Source of the DNA: Streptomyces sp. CCM_MD2014
GTDB lineage: Bacteria > Actinomycetota > Actinomycetes > Streptomycetales > Streptomycetaceae
Length of the DNA stretch: 64,000 bases
Assembly (NCBI RefSeq): GCF_000772045.1
Contig: NZ_CP009754.1
Location: 3,596,001-3,660,000 of the forward strand
Reading direction: 5' to 3'
Shown here: positions 48,785 through 57,261 of the stretch, one piece after another
Layout of the letters: every line of letters begins with the position of its first letter
Position numbering within the stretch: position 1 is the stretch's first letter
Made by a program: the position numbers and the translations under genes
The notes under the pieces: model-generated
The model's database searches: none
Told to the model about the DNA's origin: nothing
What the model saw: only the letters and a program-made list of their open reading frames with translations

Positions 48785-48848
48785 CCGGTCCGGTTCAGTC
48801 CGTGAAACCCGTGTGCCCGTGAGGTTTCCGGTCTGGAACGATGGGCCC

Positions 48849-50075
48849 ATGAGCGCTGCAACCCCTCCCACCGAGCGCCGGGTCTCCGCCCGAGTCGGCG
48901 CGATCTCCGAGTCCGCGACCCTCGCCGTGGACGCCAAGGCGAAGGCCCTCAAGGCCGCCGGACGTCCCGTGATCGGCTTCGGCGCGGGTGAGCCCGACTT
49001 CCCGACGCCGGACTACATCGTCGAGGCCGCCGTCGAGGCGTGCAAGAACCCGAAGTTCCACCGCTACACCCCCGCAGGCGGGCTGCCCGAGCTGAAGGCC
49101 GCCATCGCCGCGAAGACGCTGCGCGACTCCGGCTACGAGGTGGACCCGTCGCAGATCCTCGTCACCAACGGCGGCAAGCAGGCCATCTACGAGGCCTTCG
49201 CCGCGATCCTCGACCCGGGCGACGAGGTCATCGTCCCGGCGCCGTACTGGACGACGTACCCGGAGTCGATCCGGCTGGCCGGCGGTGTCCCGGTCGAGGT
49301 GGTCGCCGACGAGACGACCGGCTACCGGGTGACGGTGGAGCAGTTGGAGGCCGCGCGCACCGAGAAGACCAAGGTCGTCCTGTTCGTGTCGCCGTCGAAC
49401 CCGACGGGTGCCGTGTACGGCGAGGCCGAGACCAAGGCGATCGGCGAGTGGGCCGTGGAGCACGGCCTGTGGGTGCTGACCGACGAGATCTACGAACACC
49501 TCGTCTACGGCGACGCCGTCTCGGTCTCCCTGCCGGCGCTCCTGCCCGAGCTGCGCGACAAGTGCATCGTGGTCAACGGCGTGGCGAAGACGTACGCGAT
49601 GACCGGCTGGCGGGTCGGGTGGGTCATCGGCCCGAAGGACGTGGTCAAGGCCGCGACCAACCTCCAGTCGCACGCCACGTCCAACGTCTCCAACGTCTCC
49701 CAGGCGGCGGCGCTGGCCGCGGTCTCCGGCGACCTGGACGCCGTGGCGAAGATGCGGGAGGCCTTCGACCGGCGCCGGCAGACCATCGTGCGGATGCTCA
49801 ACGAGATCGACGGCGTCCTCTGCCCGGAGCCCGAGGGCGCGTTCTACGCCTACCCGTCGGTGAAGGCGCTGCTCGGCAAGGAGATCCGCGGCAAGCGTCC
49901 GCAGGACTCGGTCGAGCTGGCCGCGCTCATCCTGGAGGAGGCCGAGGTCGCGGTGGTGCCCGGCGAGGCGTTCGGCACGCCGGGGTACCTGCGGCTGTCC
50001 TACGCGCTCGGGGACGAGGACCTCGTCGAGGGCGTGAGCCGGATCCAGAAGCTGCTGGCGGAGGCGCGGGACTGA
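48849..50075 (+). CDS. aspC: Aspartate aminotransferase (class I, PLP-dependent)
   Basis: 408 residues from the ATG at 48849; the open frame before it lacks a suitable start. It interconverts aspartate/2-oxoglutarate and oxaloacetate/glutamate. Motifs: GFGAGEPDFPTPDYI, HRYTPAGGLPELKAAIA, VSPSNPTGAVYG, and Lys247 in VAKTYAMTGWRVGW, which carries pyridoxal phosphate. The substrate Arg lies in PGYLRLSYA. It is of subgroup I gamma (Thermus/Bacillus-like). It is divergent from tRNA-Trp-secE and ends at a clear terminator. Confidence 0.93.
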   Translation: MSAATPPTERRVSARVGAISESATLAVDAKAKALKAAGRPVIGFGAGEPDFPTPDYIVEAAVEACKNPKFHRYTPAGGLPELKAAIAAKTLRDSGYEVDPSQILVTNGGKQAIYEAFAAILDPGDEVIVPAPYWTTYPESIRLAGGVPVEVVADETTGYRVTVEQLEAARTEKTKVVLFVSPSNPTGAVYGEAETKAIGEWAVEHGLWVLTDEIYEHLVYGDAVSVSLPALLPELRDKCIVVNGVAKTYAMTGWRVGWVIGPKDVVKAATNLQSHATSNVSNVSQAAALAAVSGDLDAVAKMREAFDRRRQTIVRMLNEIDGVLCPEPEGAFYAYPSVKALLGKEIRGKRPQDSVELAALILEEAEVAVVPGEAFGTPGYLRLSYALGDEDLVEGVSRIQKLLAEARD

Positions 50076-50096
50076 CCGTCCCCCGCCCGCGCAAAG

Positions 50097-50126
50097 GGGC
50101 CACACCGGAACGTTCCGGTGTGGCCC
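50097..50126 (+). terminator. Terminator after aspC
   Basis: A 14-bp perfect inverted repeat (50097-50110 with 50113-50126) is followed by a T-rich tail (TGTTTGTTTG), a rare example here of a classical intrinsic terminator. Confidence 0.88.
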
Positions 50127-50202
50127 TGTTTGTTTGTGCGAGCAAGACCACGTACGGGGAAAGTGCTGTCGGGCCGGGCGTGTCGTACGGCAGGATCACG
50201 GA

Positions 50203-51234
50203 ATGGAGCGTGTACGTGATGTCTCTGAACTGCCCAAGGCCCATCTCCACCTGCACTTCACCGGGTCGATGCGGCCCACCACCCTGCTGGAACTGGCCGA
50301 CAAGCACGGCGTGCGGCTGCCCGAGACGCTGACCGAGGCGCTGGGCCGCGGGGAGTCGCCGAAGCTGAGGGCGACGGACGAGCGGGGCTGGTTCCGCTTC
50401 CAGCGGCTGTACGACGCGGCGCGGTCGTGCCTCCAGGAGCCGGAGGACATCCAGCGGCTGGTCCGGGAGGCCGCCGAGGAGGATCTGAAGGACGGGTCGG
50501 GCTGGCTGGAGATCCAGGTCGACCCGACGTCGTACGCGCCGCGGCTGGGCGGACTGATCCCGGCGCTGGAGATCATCCTGGACGCGGTGGAGACGACCGT
50601 GCGGGACACCGGGATCGGGATGCGGGTGCTGGTGGCCGCGAACCGGATGAAGCATCCGCTGGACGCGCGGACGCTGGCACGGCTCGCGGTGCGGTACGCG
50701 GAGCGGGGCGTCGTCGGCTTCGGGCTGTCGAACGACGAGCGGCGGGGCATGGCCCGGGACTTCGACCGGGCGTTCGCGATCGCGCGGGACGGCGGGTTGC
50801 TGAGCGCGCCGCACGGGGGTGAGCTGACCGGTCCGGCGTCGGTGCGGGACTGCCTGGACGACCTGGAGGCGGACCGGATCGGGCACGGTGTGCGGGCGGC
50901 GGAGGACCCCCGGCTGCTGAAGCGGCTGGCCGACCGGCAGGTGACGTGCGAGGTGTGCCCGGCGTCGAACGTCGCGCTGGGCGTGTACGAGAAGCCGGAG
51001 GACGTGCCGCTGCGGACGTTGTTCGAGGCGGGGGTGCCAATGGCGCTGGGCGCGGACGACCCGCTGCTGTTCGGGGCGCGGCTGGCCGCCCAGTACGAGA
51101 TCGCGCGCGAGCACCACGGGTTCACGGACGCGGAGCTGGCGGAGCTGGCGCGCCAGTCGGTGCGGGGGTCGGCGGCGCCGGAGGAGGTCAAGGGGAAGCT
51201 GCTGGCGGGGGTGGACGAATGGCTGGCGGCTTAG
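50203..51234 (+). CDS. add: Adenosine deaminase-like amidohydrolase
   Basis: 343 residues from the ATG at 50203. Expected metal and catalytic motifs of the adenyl-deaminase family are present: HLHLHFTGS (N-terminal His pair), SAPHGGE (His and Glu; many members have HAGE), RIGHGV, and ALGADDPLLFG with the catalytic Asp pair (often TDDP or SDDP). It probably deaminates adenosine (or a related purine) to inosine for salvage. Small differences at the motifs leave open adenine or a modified nucleoside as substrate. It stands alone between aspC and a divergent-type TetR pair, in the same direction as aspC. Confidence 0.85.
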   Translation: MERVRDVSELPKAHLHLHFTGSMRPTTLLELADKHGVRLPETLTEALGRGESPKLRATDERGWFRFQRLYDAARSCLQEPEDIQRLVREAAEEDLKDGSGWLEIQVDPTSYAPRLGGLIPALEIILDAVETTVRDTGIGMRVLVAANRMKHPLDARTLARLAVRYAERGVVGFGLSNDERRGMARDFDRAFAIARDGGLLSAPHGGELTGPASVRDCLDDLEADRIGHGVRAAEDPRLLKRLADRQVTCEVCPASNVALGVYEKPEDVPLRTLFEAGVPMALGADDPLLFGARLAAQYEIAREHHGFTDAELAELARQSVRGSAAPEEVKGKLLAGVDEWLAA

Positions 51235-51298
51235 GGGAGAACACCGGCGGCCGGACGGCGGCTGTCGGCTGTGGCTTCGGGTGTGGCTTCGGGTGTGG

Positions 51299-51904
51299 TC
51301 AGACGAGCCCGCCGAGCAGGGTCCGGGACAGGCGGCGTGCGAACTCGTCCACCGGCGGGCGGGCGCCGGCCGGCGCCGCCTCGTACGCGAAGGCCCGTTG
51401 CGCACAGGCCCCCAGCAGAAGCGACGCGGCCGCGAACGTGTCCGCGTCGGCCCTGACCCGCCCCGCCGCCTGCTCGGCCCGCAGGTAGGCGGCGAGTCCC
51501 TCGATCGGCAGGTGCGGCCCGGTGCCGAGGTCACGCATCGCGTCGTCGTGCCGCCGTTTGAGCTGCGTCTGGGCGTACAGCGACGCGGCGATCGGGAAGC
51601 TCTGTTCGTAGAAGAGCGCTGCCTGGCGGGCGACCTCCGTGAGGTTGTCCTCGAGCGGGGCCCGGCCGGGCTCGGCCGCGAGGCCCCGGAGCAGCGGGGT
51701 CAGGCGGGGCATCCGTTCGGACAGGACCCGGATGAAGAGCTCCTCCTTGCTCGCGTAGTGCTTGTACAGCGCTGCCTCGGAGCAGCCCGCCACTCTGGCG
51801 ATCTCCTTCGTGGTGGCGCGGGTGAGCCCGACGGTCAGCATCAGCTCGTGGGCGGCGTCCAGGATGCGTTCCCTCGCCGGCTTGGCCGAGGACATGGCCG
51901 ACAT
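51299..51904 (-). CDS. TetR-family repressor (of the divergent NAD(P)-binding protein)
   Basis: 201 residues from the ATG at 51904; a Met four codons later is an alternative. The N-terminal helix-turn-helix (about 10-55) reads RERILDAAHELMLTVGLTRA, then TKEIARVAGCSEAALYKHYASKEEL. The rest is a helical ligand-binding domain. It is divergent from an NmrA/SDR-like gene. Two identical-type operators (GTGAG-n6-CTCAC) lie between them, so it probably represses both its own gene and that reductase and responds to a small molecule acted on by it. Confidence 0.9.
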   Translation of the reverse strand: MSAMSSAKPARERILDAAHELMLTVGLTRATTKEIARVAGCSEAALYKHYASKEELFIRVLSERMPRLTPLLRGLAAEPGRAPLEDNLTEVARQAALFYEQSFPIAASLYAQTQLKRRHDDAMRDLGTGPHLPIEGLAAYLRAEQAAGRVRADADTFAAASLLLGACAQRAFAYEAAPAGARPPVDEFARRLSRTLLGGLV

Positions 51905-51933
51905 GACTGCTCCAGTCGGGGGTTGACTCCGGG

Positions 51934-51949
51934 GTGAGTACTTGCTCAC
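51934..51949. promoter_or_regulatory. TetR operator A, GTGAG-n6-CTCAC
   Basis: GTGAGTACTTGCTCAC, a dyad with 6-base centre, 30-45 bases before the tetR start. The same dyad with the same spacing recurs 32 bp away (three helical turns). Confidence 0.72.
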
Positions 51950-51965
51950 TCTAGAGGGCGCAGGG

Positions 51966-51981
51966 GTGAGTGAGTACTCAC
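51966..51981. promoter_or_regulatory. TetR operator B, GTGAG-n6-CTCAC
   Basis: GTGAGTGAGTACTCAC, a second copy of the dyad, 27-42 bases before the start of the divergent reductase gene. The pair would cover both promoters. Confidence 0.72.
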
Positions 51982-52007
51982 CCACCACGCTGTCGATGGG
52001 GTATGTC

Positions 52008-52640
52008 ATGAAACTCACCGTCTTCGGTGCCACCGGAGGAATCGGCCGGGAGATCGTCCGGCAGGCGCTCGACGCGGGACATCGGGTGACCGCCGTCGTA
52101 CGGGATCCCGCGCGGCTGACCGTGACCGGCGAGGGCCTGGAGGTGTTCCGCGCGGAGCTGTCCGACCCCGCGGCGGTGCGTCCCGCGGTGGCCGGGCGGG
52201 ACGCCGTGCTGTCGGGGCTCGGCGCCCGCAGCCGGAAGGACGCGGGGGACGCCACCCGGCTGACCCGGACGGTGCTCGACGCGATGCGGGCCGAGGACGT
52301 GGGGAGGTTGCTGGTCGTCAGTGCCGCCCCGGTGGGTCCCGCACCGCGCGAGGACGGGTTCCTGGACCGCACCGTGCGCGGCATGGTCTCCGCCCTGCTG
52401 AAGGACATGTACGTCGATCTGCGCGCCATGGAGGAGGAGGTGGCGCGCAGCGGGCTGGAGTGGACGGTCGTCCGTCCGCCGCGGCTGCAGAACAAGCCGC
52501 TGACCGGCCGGTACCGGTCGGTGACCGACGGCTTCCCCGAGAAGGGGCGTTACATCGGACGCGCCGACGTGGCCCACGCGATGCTCTCGATGACCGAGGA
52601 CGCGGGGACCGTGAAGCGGGGGGTGGGTGTCGCCTACTGA
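52008..52640 (+). CDS. NAD(P)-binding protein (NmrA/SDR-like)
   Basis: 210 residues from the ATG at 52008; the frame is open further upstream across the operator, which argues against an earlier start. The N-terminal dinucleotide fold has KLTVFGATGGIGREIV, then HRVTAVVRDPARL. The later segments RLLVVSAAPVG and WTVVRPPRLQNKPLTGRYR match atypical SDR proteins that act as reductases, isomerases or redox-sensing NAD(P)-binding proteins. The classical Tyr-x3-Lys is not obvious. It is probably repressed by the divergent TetR protein. The substrate is unknown. Confidence 0.82.
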   Translation: MKLTVFGATGGIGREIVRQALDAGHRVTAVVRDPARLTVTGEGLEVFRAELSDPAAVRPAVAGRDAVLSGLGARSRKDAGDATRLTRTVLDAMRAEDVGRLLVVSAAPVGPAPREDGFLDRTVRGMVSALLKDMYVDLRAMEEEVARSGLEWTVVRPPRLQNKPLTGRYRSVTDGFPEKGRYIGRADVAHAMLSMTEDAGTVKRGVGVAY

Positions 52641-52676
52641 GGACGGCCGGCCGGGTGCCGGGTTCCGGCCGGGCGG

Positions 52677-52699
52677 CCGGCGGCAGCTTTCGCCGCCGG
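52677..52699. terminator. Hairpin between convergent reductase and murB genes
   Basis: The arms CCGGCGGC and GCCGCCGG close a 7-base loop (AGCTTTC) in the 73-bp convergent gap. It could serve both genes. Confidence 0.6.
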
Positions 52700-52713
52700 A
52701 ACCGCGCGGGCCG

Positions 52714-53769
52714 TCAGAGGCTGACGCCGACCGTCACCGGTTCGTTGACCAGCGTCACGCCGAAGGCCTCGTGGACTCCGGCGACGACCTCGCGGGCCAG
52801 CGCCAGCAGGTCCTCGGTGGTCGCCTCGCCGCGGTTGGTGAGGGCGAGGGTGTGCTTGGTGGAGATGCGGGCGGGCCCGGCGCCGTAGCCCTTGGTGAAG
52901 CCCGCCTTGTCGATCAGCCAGGCCGCGGAGGTCTTGACGTGCCCCTCACCGGCCGGGAAGGCGGGCGGCTCCACGGTGTCGCCCAGGCGTTCGGCGACGC
53001 GGGAGCGGAACGCGGCGAACGCCTCGTCCGTGAGGATCGGGTTGGTGAAGAACGACCCGGCCGACCAGGTGTCGTGGTCCTCGGGGTCCAGCACCATGCC
53101 CTTCCCCGCCCGCAGCTTCAGCACCGTTTCCCGGGCGGCCGCCAGCGGCACCCGGTCGCCCGCCTCGACGCCGAGGGCGCGGGCCGTCTCGGCGTAGCGC
53201 AGCGGCGCGGAGAGTCCGCCGGCGTCCTCCAGCTCGAAGCGGACCCGCAGGACGACGTAACGCTCGGGCTCGGCCTTGAAGCGGCTGTGGCGGTAGGAGA
53301 AGGCGCAGTCGGCGTTGGAGAGGGCGACCGTCCGGCGGCTGCGGCGGTCGTAGGCGGTGACCTCGGTGATCGTGGCGGAGACCTCCTGGCCGTACGCGCC
53401 GACGTTCTGGATCGGGGTCGCGCCCGCCGAGCCGGGGATGCCGGCCAGGCACTCGACGCCCGCCAGACCGGCCTCGACGGTGCGGGCGACCGCGTCGGTC
53501 CAGATCTCGCCGGCCGCCAGCTCGAGCGTCGTGCCGTCGAGACGGAAGCCGCGCGTGGCGATGTGCAGGGCGGTGCCGTCGAATCCCTTGTCGCCGATGA
53601 CCAGGTTGGATCCGCCGCCGATGAGCAGCAGCGGGGTACCGGTGTCGTCGGCCTCGCGGACGGCGGCGATCACCTCGGCGTCGGTCGTGGCCGTGACCAG
53701 CCGGGTCGCGGGCCCGCCCAGTCGGAAGGTGGTCAGCGGGGCGAGGGCGGCGTCGTGGAGTTCCTGCAC
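52714..53769 (-). CDS. murB: UDP-N-acetylenolpyruvoylglucosamine reductase
   Basis: 351 residues from the GTG at 53769, which starts at the conserved N-terminus; the frame is open much further upstream but without homology. It reduces the enolpyruvyl ether to UDP-MurNAc in peptidoglycan synthesis, using FAD and NADPH. Motifs: LGGPATRLV, LLIGGGSNLV (FAD), GIPGSAGATPIQNVGAYGQE, CAFSYRHSRFK, and SAGSFFTNP with the catalytic Ser; the C-terminal part has KTSAAWLIDKAGFTKG. It is transcribed alone on this strand, with a hairpin upstream. Confidence 0.96.
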   Translation of the reverse strand: MQELHDAALAPLTTFRLGGPATRLVTATTDAEVIAAVREADDTGTPLLLIGGGSNLVIGDKGFDGTALHIATRGFRLDGTTLELAAGEIWTDAVARTVEAGLAGVECLAGIPGSAGATPIQNVGAYGQEVSATITEVTAYDRRSRRTVALSNADCAFSYRHSRFKAEPERYVVLRVRFELEDAGGLSAPLRYAETARALGVEAGDRVPLAAARETVLKLRAGKGMVLDPEDHDTWSAGSFFTNPILTDEAFAAFRSRVAERLGDTVEPPAFPAGEGHVKTSAAWLIDKAGFTKGYGAGPARISTKHTLALTNRGEATTEDLLALAREVVAGVHEAFGVTLVNEPVTVGVSL

Positions 53770-53830
53770 GCGCTCAAGACTACGAGACGACCGGCAGCAC
53801 CCACGGCACCGAGCAGCGGGGAACGCGGGA

Positions 53831-53856
53831 ACGCCCCGGCCGGCCGGCCGGGGCGT
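53831..53856. terminator. Terminator of the MFS operon
   Basis: A 26-bp palindrome ACGCCCCGGCCGG / CCGGCCGGGGCGT lies 27 bases after the minus-strand stop at 53883 and before the murB start. It fits the end of the exporter operon. Confidence 0.7.
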
Positions 53857-53882
53857 CGGCGGGCGGGTGCCCGGGCCCGTCC

Positions 53883-54263
53883 TCACGTCAGGCGCCTGCG
53901 CACCTCCGCCCAGCTCACCGGGAGTTCGTCGCTCAAGGCCGGCCAGGAGGCGAACTTCGCGTCCCGCATCTGCGCCGACAGCCTGCGGGAGGTCGGCGCG
54001 TGGGTGCCGGAGTGGGCGAAGGCCTTGAGGGCCTCGGGCGACTCCCAGGCGGAGAGTGTCCAGAAGGTCCGCTTGAACGGTTCCGCCTTCAGGGAGGCTC
54101 CGTACGCGCCGGGTGCGCTCCCGACCTGCCGCCACACGGCCGGGGTGCGCACCAGGAACTTCAGTGCTTCCCACAGGGTGCGGGTCTCGAAGCGGGAGGC
54201 GAAGACGTGGACCTCGGTGGCCCGGGGAGGCTGGTTCGGCACGGTCCAGGGAAGGGTGGGCAT
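53883..54263 (-). CDS. DUF3291-like small protein downstream of the MFS exporter
   Basis: 126 residues from the ATG at 54263. The sequence (ATEVHVFASRFETRTLWEAL, RTFWTLSAWESPEALKAFAH, then a SGTHAPTSRR segment) resembles the ferredoxin-like dimeric alpha/beta-barrel group that includes DUF3291 and antibiotic-biosynthesis monooxygenase-type proteins. No catalytic residue is assigned. The gene follows the MFS exporter by 50 bp and ends at a palindrome, so both form one operon under the TetR regulator. It may modify or sense the exported compound. Confidence 0.7.
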   Translation of the reverse strand: MPTLPWTVPNQPPRATEVHVFASRFETRTLWEALKFLVRTPAVWRQVGSAPGAYGASLKAEPFKRTFWTLSAWESPEALKAFAHSGTHAPTSRRLSAQMRDAKFASWPALSDELPVSWAEVRRRLT

Positions 54264-54313
54264 GTCGTGCTCCTCTCGTGTCCCGTTGTGCTCGGGCTTC
54301 TGATGTCGCGCGG

Positions 54314-55813
54314 TCAGCGGGGGGTCGTCGGACTTGTCGTGGCGAGGGCCGGTTCCGCTGCCGCGGCCGGCTCCGTCCCCGGTGCCGCCGAGGCGCCCCG
54401 TCCCCCGTCGCCGGTCCGGCGGCGCGCCGGGATCGCCAGGGCGGCGAGACCGCCGAGGGCCACCACCACGGCGCCCACGGCGACCGCGGGCCGCAGTCCG
54501 TCGACGAAGGTCTGCGCCGACTCGTAGCCGCCCTGCGCCGCGAAGATCGACGACATGACCGCGATGCCCAGCGCACCGCCCACCTCGCGCAGTGCGTTGT
54601 TGGCGCCGGAGGCGATGCCCTGCTCCTTCGCGGCGACGCTGGACATCACCAGCGCGGAGGCGGGGGCGAAGTAGAGGGCCATGCCGATTCCGCTGACGAT
54701 CAGACCGGGCAGCTGGATCGCGTAGGAGGCGTCGGCCGTGATCACGGAGGCCAGATAGCCGAGCCCGGCCGCCTGGAGGACGAGTCCGGCGGCGACGACC
54801 GGGCGGCCTCCGATGCGGTCCGAGAGGATGCCGGCAATCGGCGCGACCAGCATCGGCATGCCGGTCCAGGGCAGCATGCGCAGGCCCGCCTCGGTGGGCG
54901 AGTAGCCGAGCACGAGCTGCATGTACTGGCTGAGCAGGAAGATCGAGCCGAACATCCCCAGGAACATCAGCAGGCTCGCCGCGTTGACGCCGGAGAAGGC
55001 GCGGGAGCGGAACAGCCGCATGGGGAGCATGGGGTTCTTGGCGCGGGTGCTGTAGAGGACGAAACCGACCAGCAGCGCGACCCCGGCGAAGAGGGCGGTC
55101 AGCACCACCGCGCCGGTCCAGCCGTCGACGGGTCCGCGGACCAGGCCGTAGACGATGCCGAACAGTCCGCCGCTGGCGAGCAGGGTGCCGGGGATGTCGA
55201 GCGGGGCGCCGGTGCCGTGCGACTCGGCGAGGCGGAGGCGGGCGAGGGGCAGCAGGGCCAGGCCGAGCGGAACGTTCAGCCAGAAGATCCACTGCCACGA
55301 GATGTGCTCGGTGAGGCTGCCGCCGACCAGCGGCCCGGAGGCCACCGCGAGCCCGTTGACCGCGCCCCAGATGCCGTACGCCATGCCGCGGCGCTCGGCG
55401 GGTACCGCGGCCGTGAGCAGGGTCAACGTCAGCGGCATCATGATCGCCGCGCCGACGCCCTGCACCGCGCGGGCCGCGATGAGCGAGTCGATGCCGGGTG
55501 CCACGGCCGCGGCGGCGGAGGCCCCGGTGAAGACGGTGAGGCCGACGAGGAAGAGCCTGCGGCGGCCGAAGCGGTCCCCGAGTGCCGCGCCGAACATCAG
55601 GAGGACGGCGAAAGTGAGCGTGTAGGCGCTCACGGTCCATTCCAGGTCGTGCAGCGCGCCGCCGAGGTCCTCGCGGATGGAGGGCAGGGCGGTGGTGACG
55701 ACGAGGTTGTCCAGGGCCGCCATGAAGCCGGCCACGCTGGTGATGAGGAGGGCCCAGACGACTCCCCCGCGCCGGGTGTGGTGTGTGGTCCGACGTGCTC
55801 CGTGCTGTGACAT
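54314..55813 (-). CDS. MFS drug exporter (DHA2, 14-helix type)
   Basis: 499 residues with about 14 hydrophobic helices. Early motif A appears as GAALGDRFGRRRLFLVG, and motif C-like GPLVGGSLTEHISWQWIFWL follows in helix 5; both are signatures of the proton-driven EmrB/QacA exporters. The start is LVVTTALPSIREDL, and the Ala/Pro-rich C-terminus is cytoplasmic. The gene lies downstream of a TetR gene on the same strand, and a TTAGT-N8-ACTAA operator sits 41-58 bases before its start. It probably expels a toxic small molecule that also releases the TetR protein. Confidence 0.92.
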   Translation of the reverse strand: MSQHGARRTTHHTRRGGVVWALLITSVAGFMAALDNLVVTTALPSIREDLGGALHDLEWTVSAYTLTFAVLLMFGAALGDRFGRRRLFLVGLTVFTGASAAAAVAPGIDSLIAARAVQGVGAAIMMPLTLTLLTAAVPAERRGMAYGIWGAVNGLAVASGPLVGGSLTEHISWQWIFWLNVPLGLALLPLARLRLAESHGTGAPLDIPGTLLASGGLFGIVYGLVRGPVDGWTGAVVLTALFAGVALLVGFVLYSTRAKNPMLPMRLFRSRAFSGVNAASLLMFLGMFGSIFLLSQYMQLVLGYSPTEAGLRMLPWTGMPMLVAPIAGILSDRIGGRPVVAAGLVLQAAGLGYLASVITADASYAIQLPGLIVSGIGMALYFAPASALVMSSVAAKEQGIASGANNALREVGGALGIAVMSSIFAAQGGYESAQTFVDGLRPAVAVGAVVVALGGLAALAIPARRRTGDGGRGASAAPGTEPAAAAEPALATTSPTTPR

Positions 55814-55853
55814 CTCTCCCCCAGAGGGTGTGCACTTGCCGTGGCGTGATTGA

Positions 55854-55871
55854 TTAGTAATTGATGACTAA
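55854..55871. promoter_or_regulatory. TetR operator at the MFS promoter, TTAGT-N8-ACTAA
   Basis: TTAGTAATTGATGACTAA, a dyad found again upstream of the tetR gene (56510-56527) with the same spacing. It lies in the AT-rich promoter stretch before the exporter gene. Confidence 0.75.
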
Positions 55872-55927
55872 CTTTTACGGGCGTGCGTGAGCGGCGAACA
55901 CCCGTCCCGGCACCCGTTCGCCCGCCC

Positions 55928-56500
55928 CTACGCGCCTTCCCGGCCGGACTTGGCCTGCCCGGATTCGTAGATGCCGCCGTAGACGCGGTGCCCCGGCGGG
56001 AACCCCATGCCGACCAGGGTGTTGATCAGCATGCCGTAGGCCAGGAAGGTCGTCGTCTGCTCGATGTCCGCCCCCAGCGGCAGGTGCACGGTGTCCCAGA
56101 TCTCGAGCCAGCCCTTGCGCACCATCTCGCCGAACTCGTGGTCCCCGGCCGCCTCGGCGGCGGCGACGGTGACGTACACCTGCAACTGCATCTGGAGCTT
56201 CTCGGGCTGGTCCGCGATCAGCTGCGAGTAGGCCTCGGCCATGGCGTGCAGGGCCTCTTCACCGTGCAGGCCCTCGGACGCCTTCTCGAACACCTCGCGC
56301 GTGTCGCGCAGGCAGCGCTCCGCCACCGCGAGGAAGATCGCCTTCTTTCCCGGGAAGAGACGGAAGAGGTACGGCTGGGAGACGCCCACGCGCTTGGCGA
56401 TGACCTCCGTGGACGTGCCGTGGTAGCCGCCCCGGGCGAACTCGCTCGTCGCCGCGCGAATGACGCTCTCGCGCCGTTCCTCTGCGCTCATCCTGACCAT
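55928..56500 (-). CDS. TetR-family regulator of the MFS exporter
   Basis: 190 residues. The helix-turn-helix (about 8-53) reads RESVIRAATSEFARGGYHGT, then STEVIAKRVGVSQPYLFRLF. The ligand domain is helical and contains an aromatic-rich middle (QVYVTVAAAE). An operator of the same type lies 10-27 bases upstream of its start, which implies autoregulation, and another lies before the MFS gene 115 bp downstream. The two genes may also be read together. Confidence 0.92.
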   Translation of the reverse strand: MVRMSAEERRESVIRAATSEFARGGYHGTSTEVIAKRVGVSQPYLFRLFPGKKAIFLAVAERCLRDTREVFEKASEGLHGEEALHAMAEAYSQLIADQPEKLQMQLQVYVTVAAAEAAGDHEFGEMVRKGWLEIWDTVHLPLGADIEQTTTFLAYGMLINTLVGMGFPPGHRVYGGIYESGQAKSGREGA

Positions 56501-56509
56501 GAAGCTAAG

Positions 56510-56527
56510 TTAGTACTCAATCACTAA
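56510..56527. promoter_or_regulatory. TetR autoregulatory operator, TTAGT-N8-ACTAA
   Basis: TTAGTACTCAATCACTAA, 10-27 bases upstream of the tetR start; same arms and spacing as the site at 55854. The inner bases are related in reverse complement (ATTGA). Confidence 0.75.
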
Positions 56528-56588
56528 CTAGGTCAAGCGGTTACGCCCAAGGGGGCGGCGGGAGGAGGCGGCGAAAAGCTGCGGCGAG

Positions 56589-57191
56589 TCAGCGCGGGCG
56601 CCGTTGCACCACGTCGGCGAGCACCGTGTTCACCAGTTTGCCGACGGTCGCCGCGGCCGGGGGGCCGGGATCGCGGTCCGCGAACAGGAGGTGCCCTCCT
56701 CCGACCAGGGAGAGGGTGAGCGAGTCGATGTCGGCGTCGGCCGAGATGCGCCCCCTCGCGCGCTCGTCGGCCAGGTAGGCGGAGACGGCGGCCGTGACCT
56801 GCGAGAGGATCGCGATGCCGCCTCCGGGCATGGCCTCCCGCAGCCGTACGCGCAGCTCGTCCCGGAAAGTGATGAGCGGGATGATCGCCACCGGAACCGG
56901 CCCGAACAAAGTGGTCAGCGCATCGGTGAGGTTGGCGGCCACGGTGCCGGTCCCCACGGCCTCGCGCAGCCCCAGCGCCTGGGTCTCGAGCTGCGCGGCC
57001 CGGTCGAGCACCAGCTCGGCGAGGAATGCGTCGAAGTCGGCGAAGTGCCGGTGCAGGACACCCTTGGCACAGCCCGCCTCGTCGGTGACGGCCCGGCTGG
57101 TCAGCCCGTTCGGGCCGTCCCGCAGGAGTACGCGTTCGGCGGCGTCGAAAAGCTGCTGCCGCGCGTCGCGAAGATGCACTCCGGTCGGCAC
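56589..57191 (-). CDS. TetR-family regulator divergent from a methyltransferase
   Basis: 200 residues from the GTG at 57191 (GGGAGG upstream); GTG 57209 (AGGAG upstream) would add six residues and is about as good. The helix-turn-helix (about 8-55) reads RQQLFDAAERVLLRDGPNGL, then SRAVTDEAGCAKGVLHRHFA. The rest is helical. The 98 bases before the methyltransferase start hold a perfect 6-4-6 dyad, so it probably represses both genes. The ligand is unknown. Confidence 0.88.
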   Translation of the reverse strand: MPTGVHLRDARQQLFDAAERVLLRDGPNGLTSRAVTDEAGCAKGVLHRHFADFDAFLAELVLDRAAQLETQALGLREAVGTGTVAANLTDALTTLFGPVPVAIIPLITFRDELRVRLREAMPGGGIAILSQVTAAVSAYLADERARGRISADADIDSLTLSLVGGGHLLFADRDPGPPAAATVGKLVNTVLADVVQRRPR

Positions 57192-57261
57192 TCGCGGAAC
57201 CTCCCTCACGCCAGGTGCTCCTGGCACTCTCAGCACTTGCCGCTTGCCCGCCCATTGGCGC

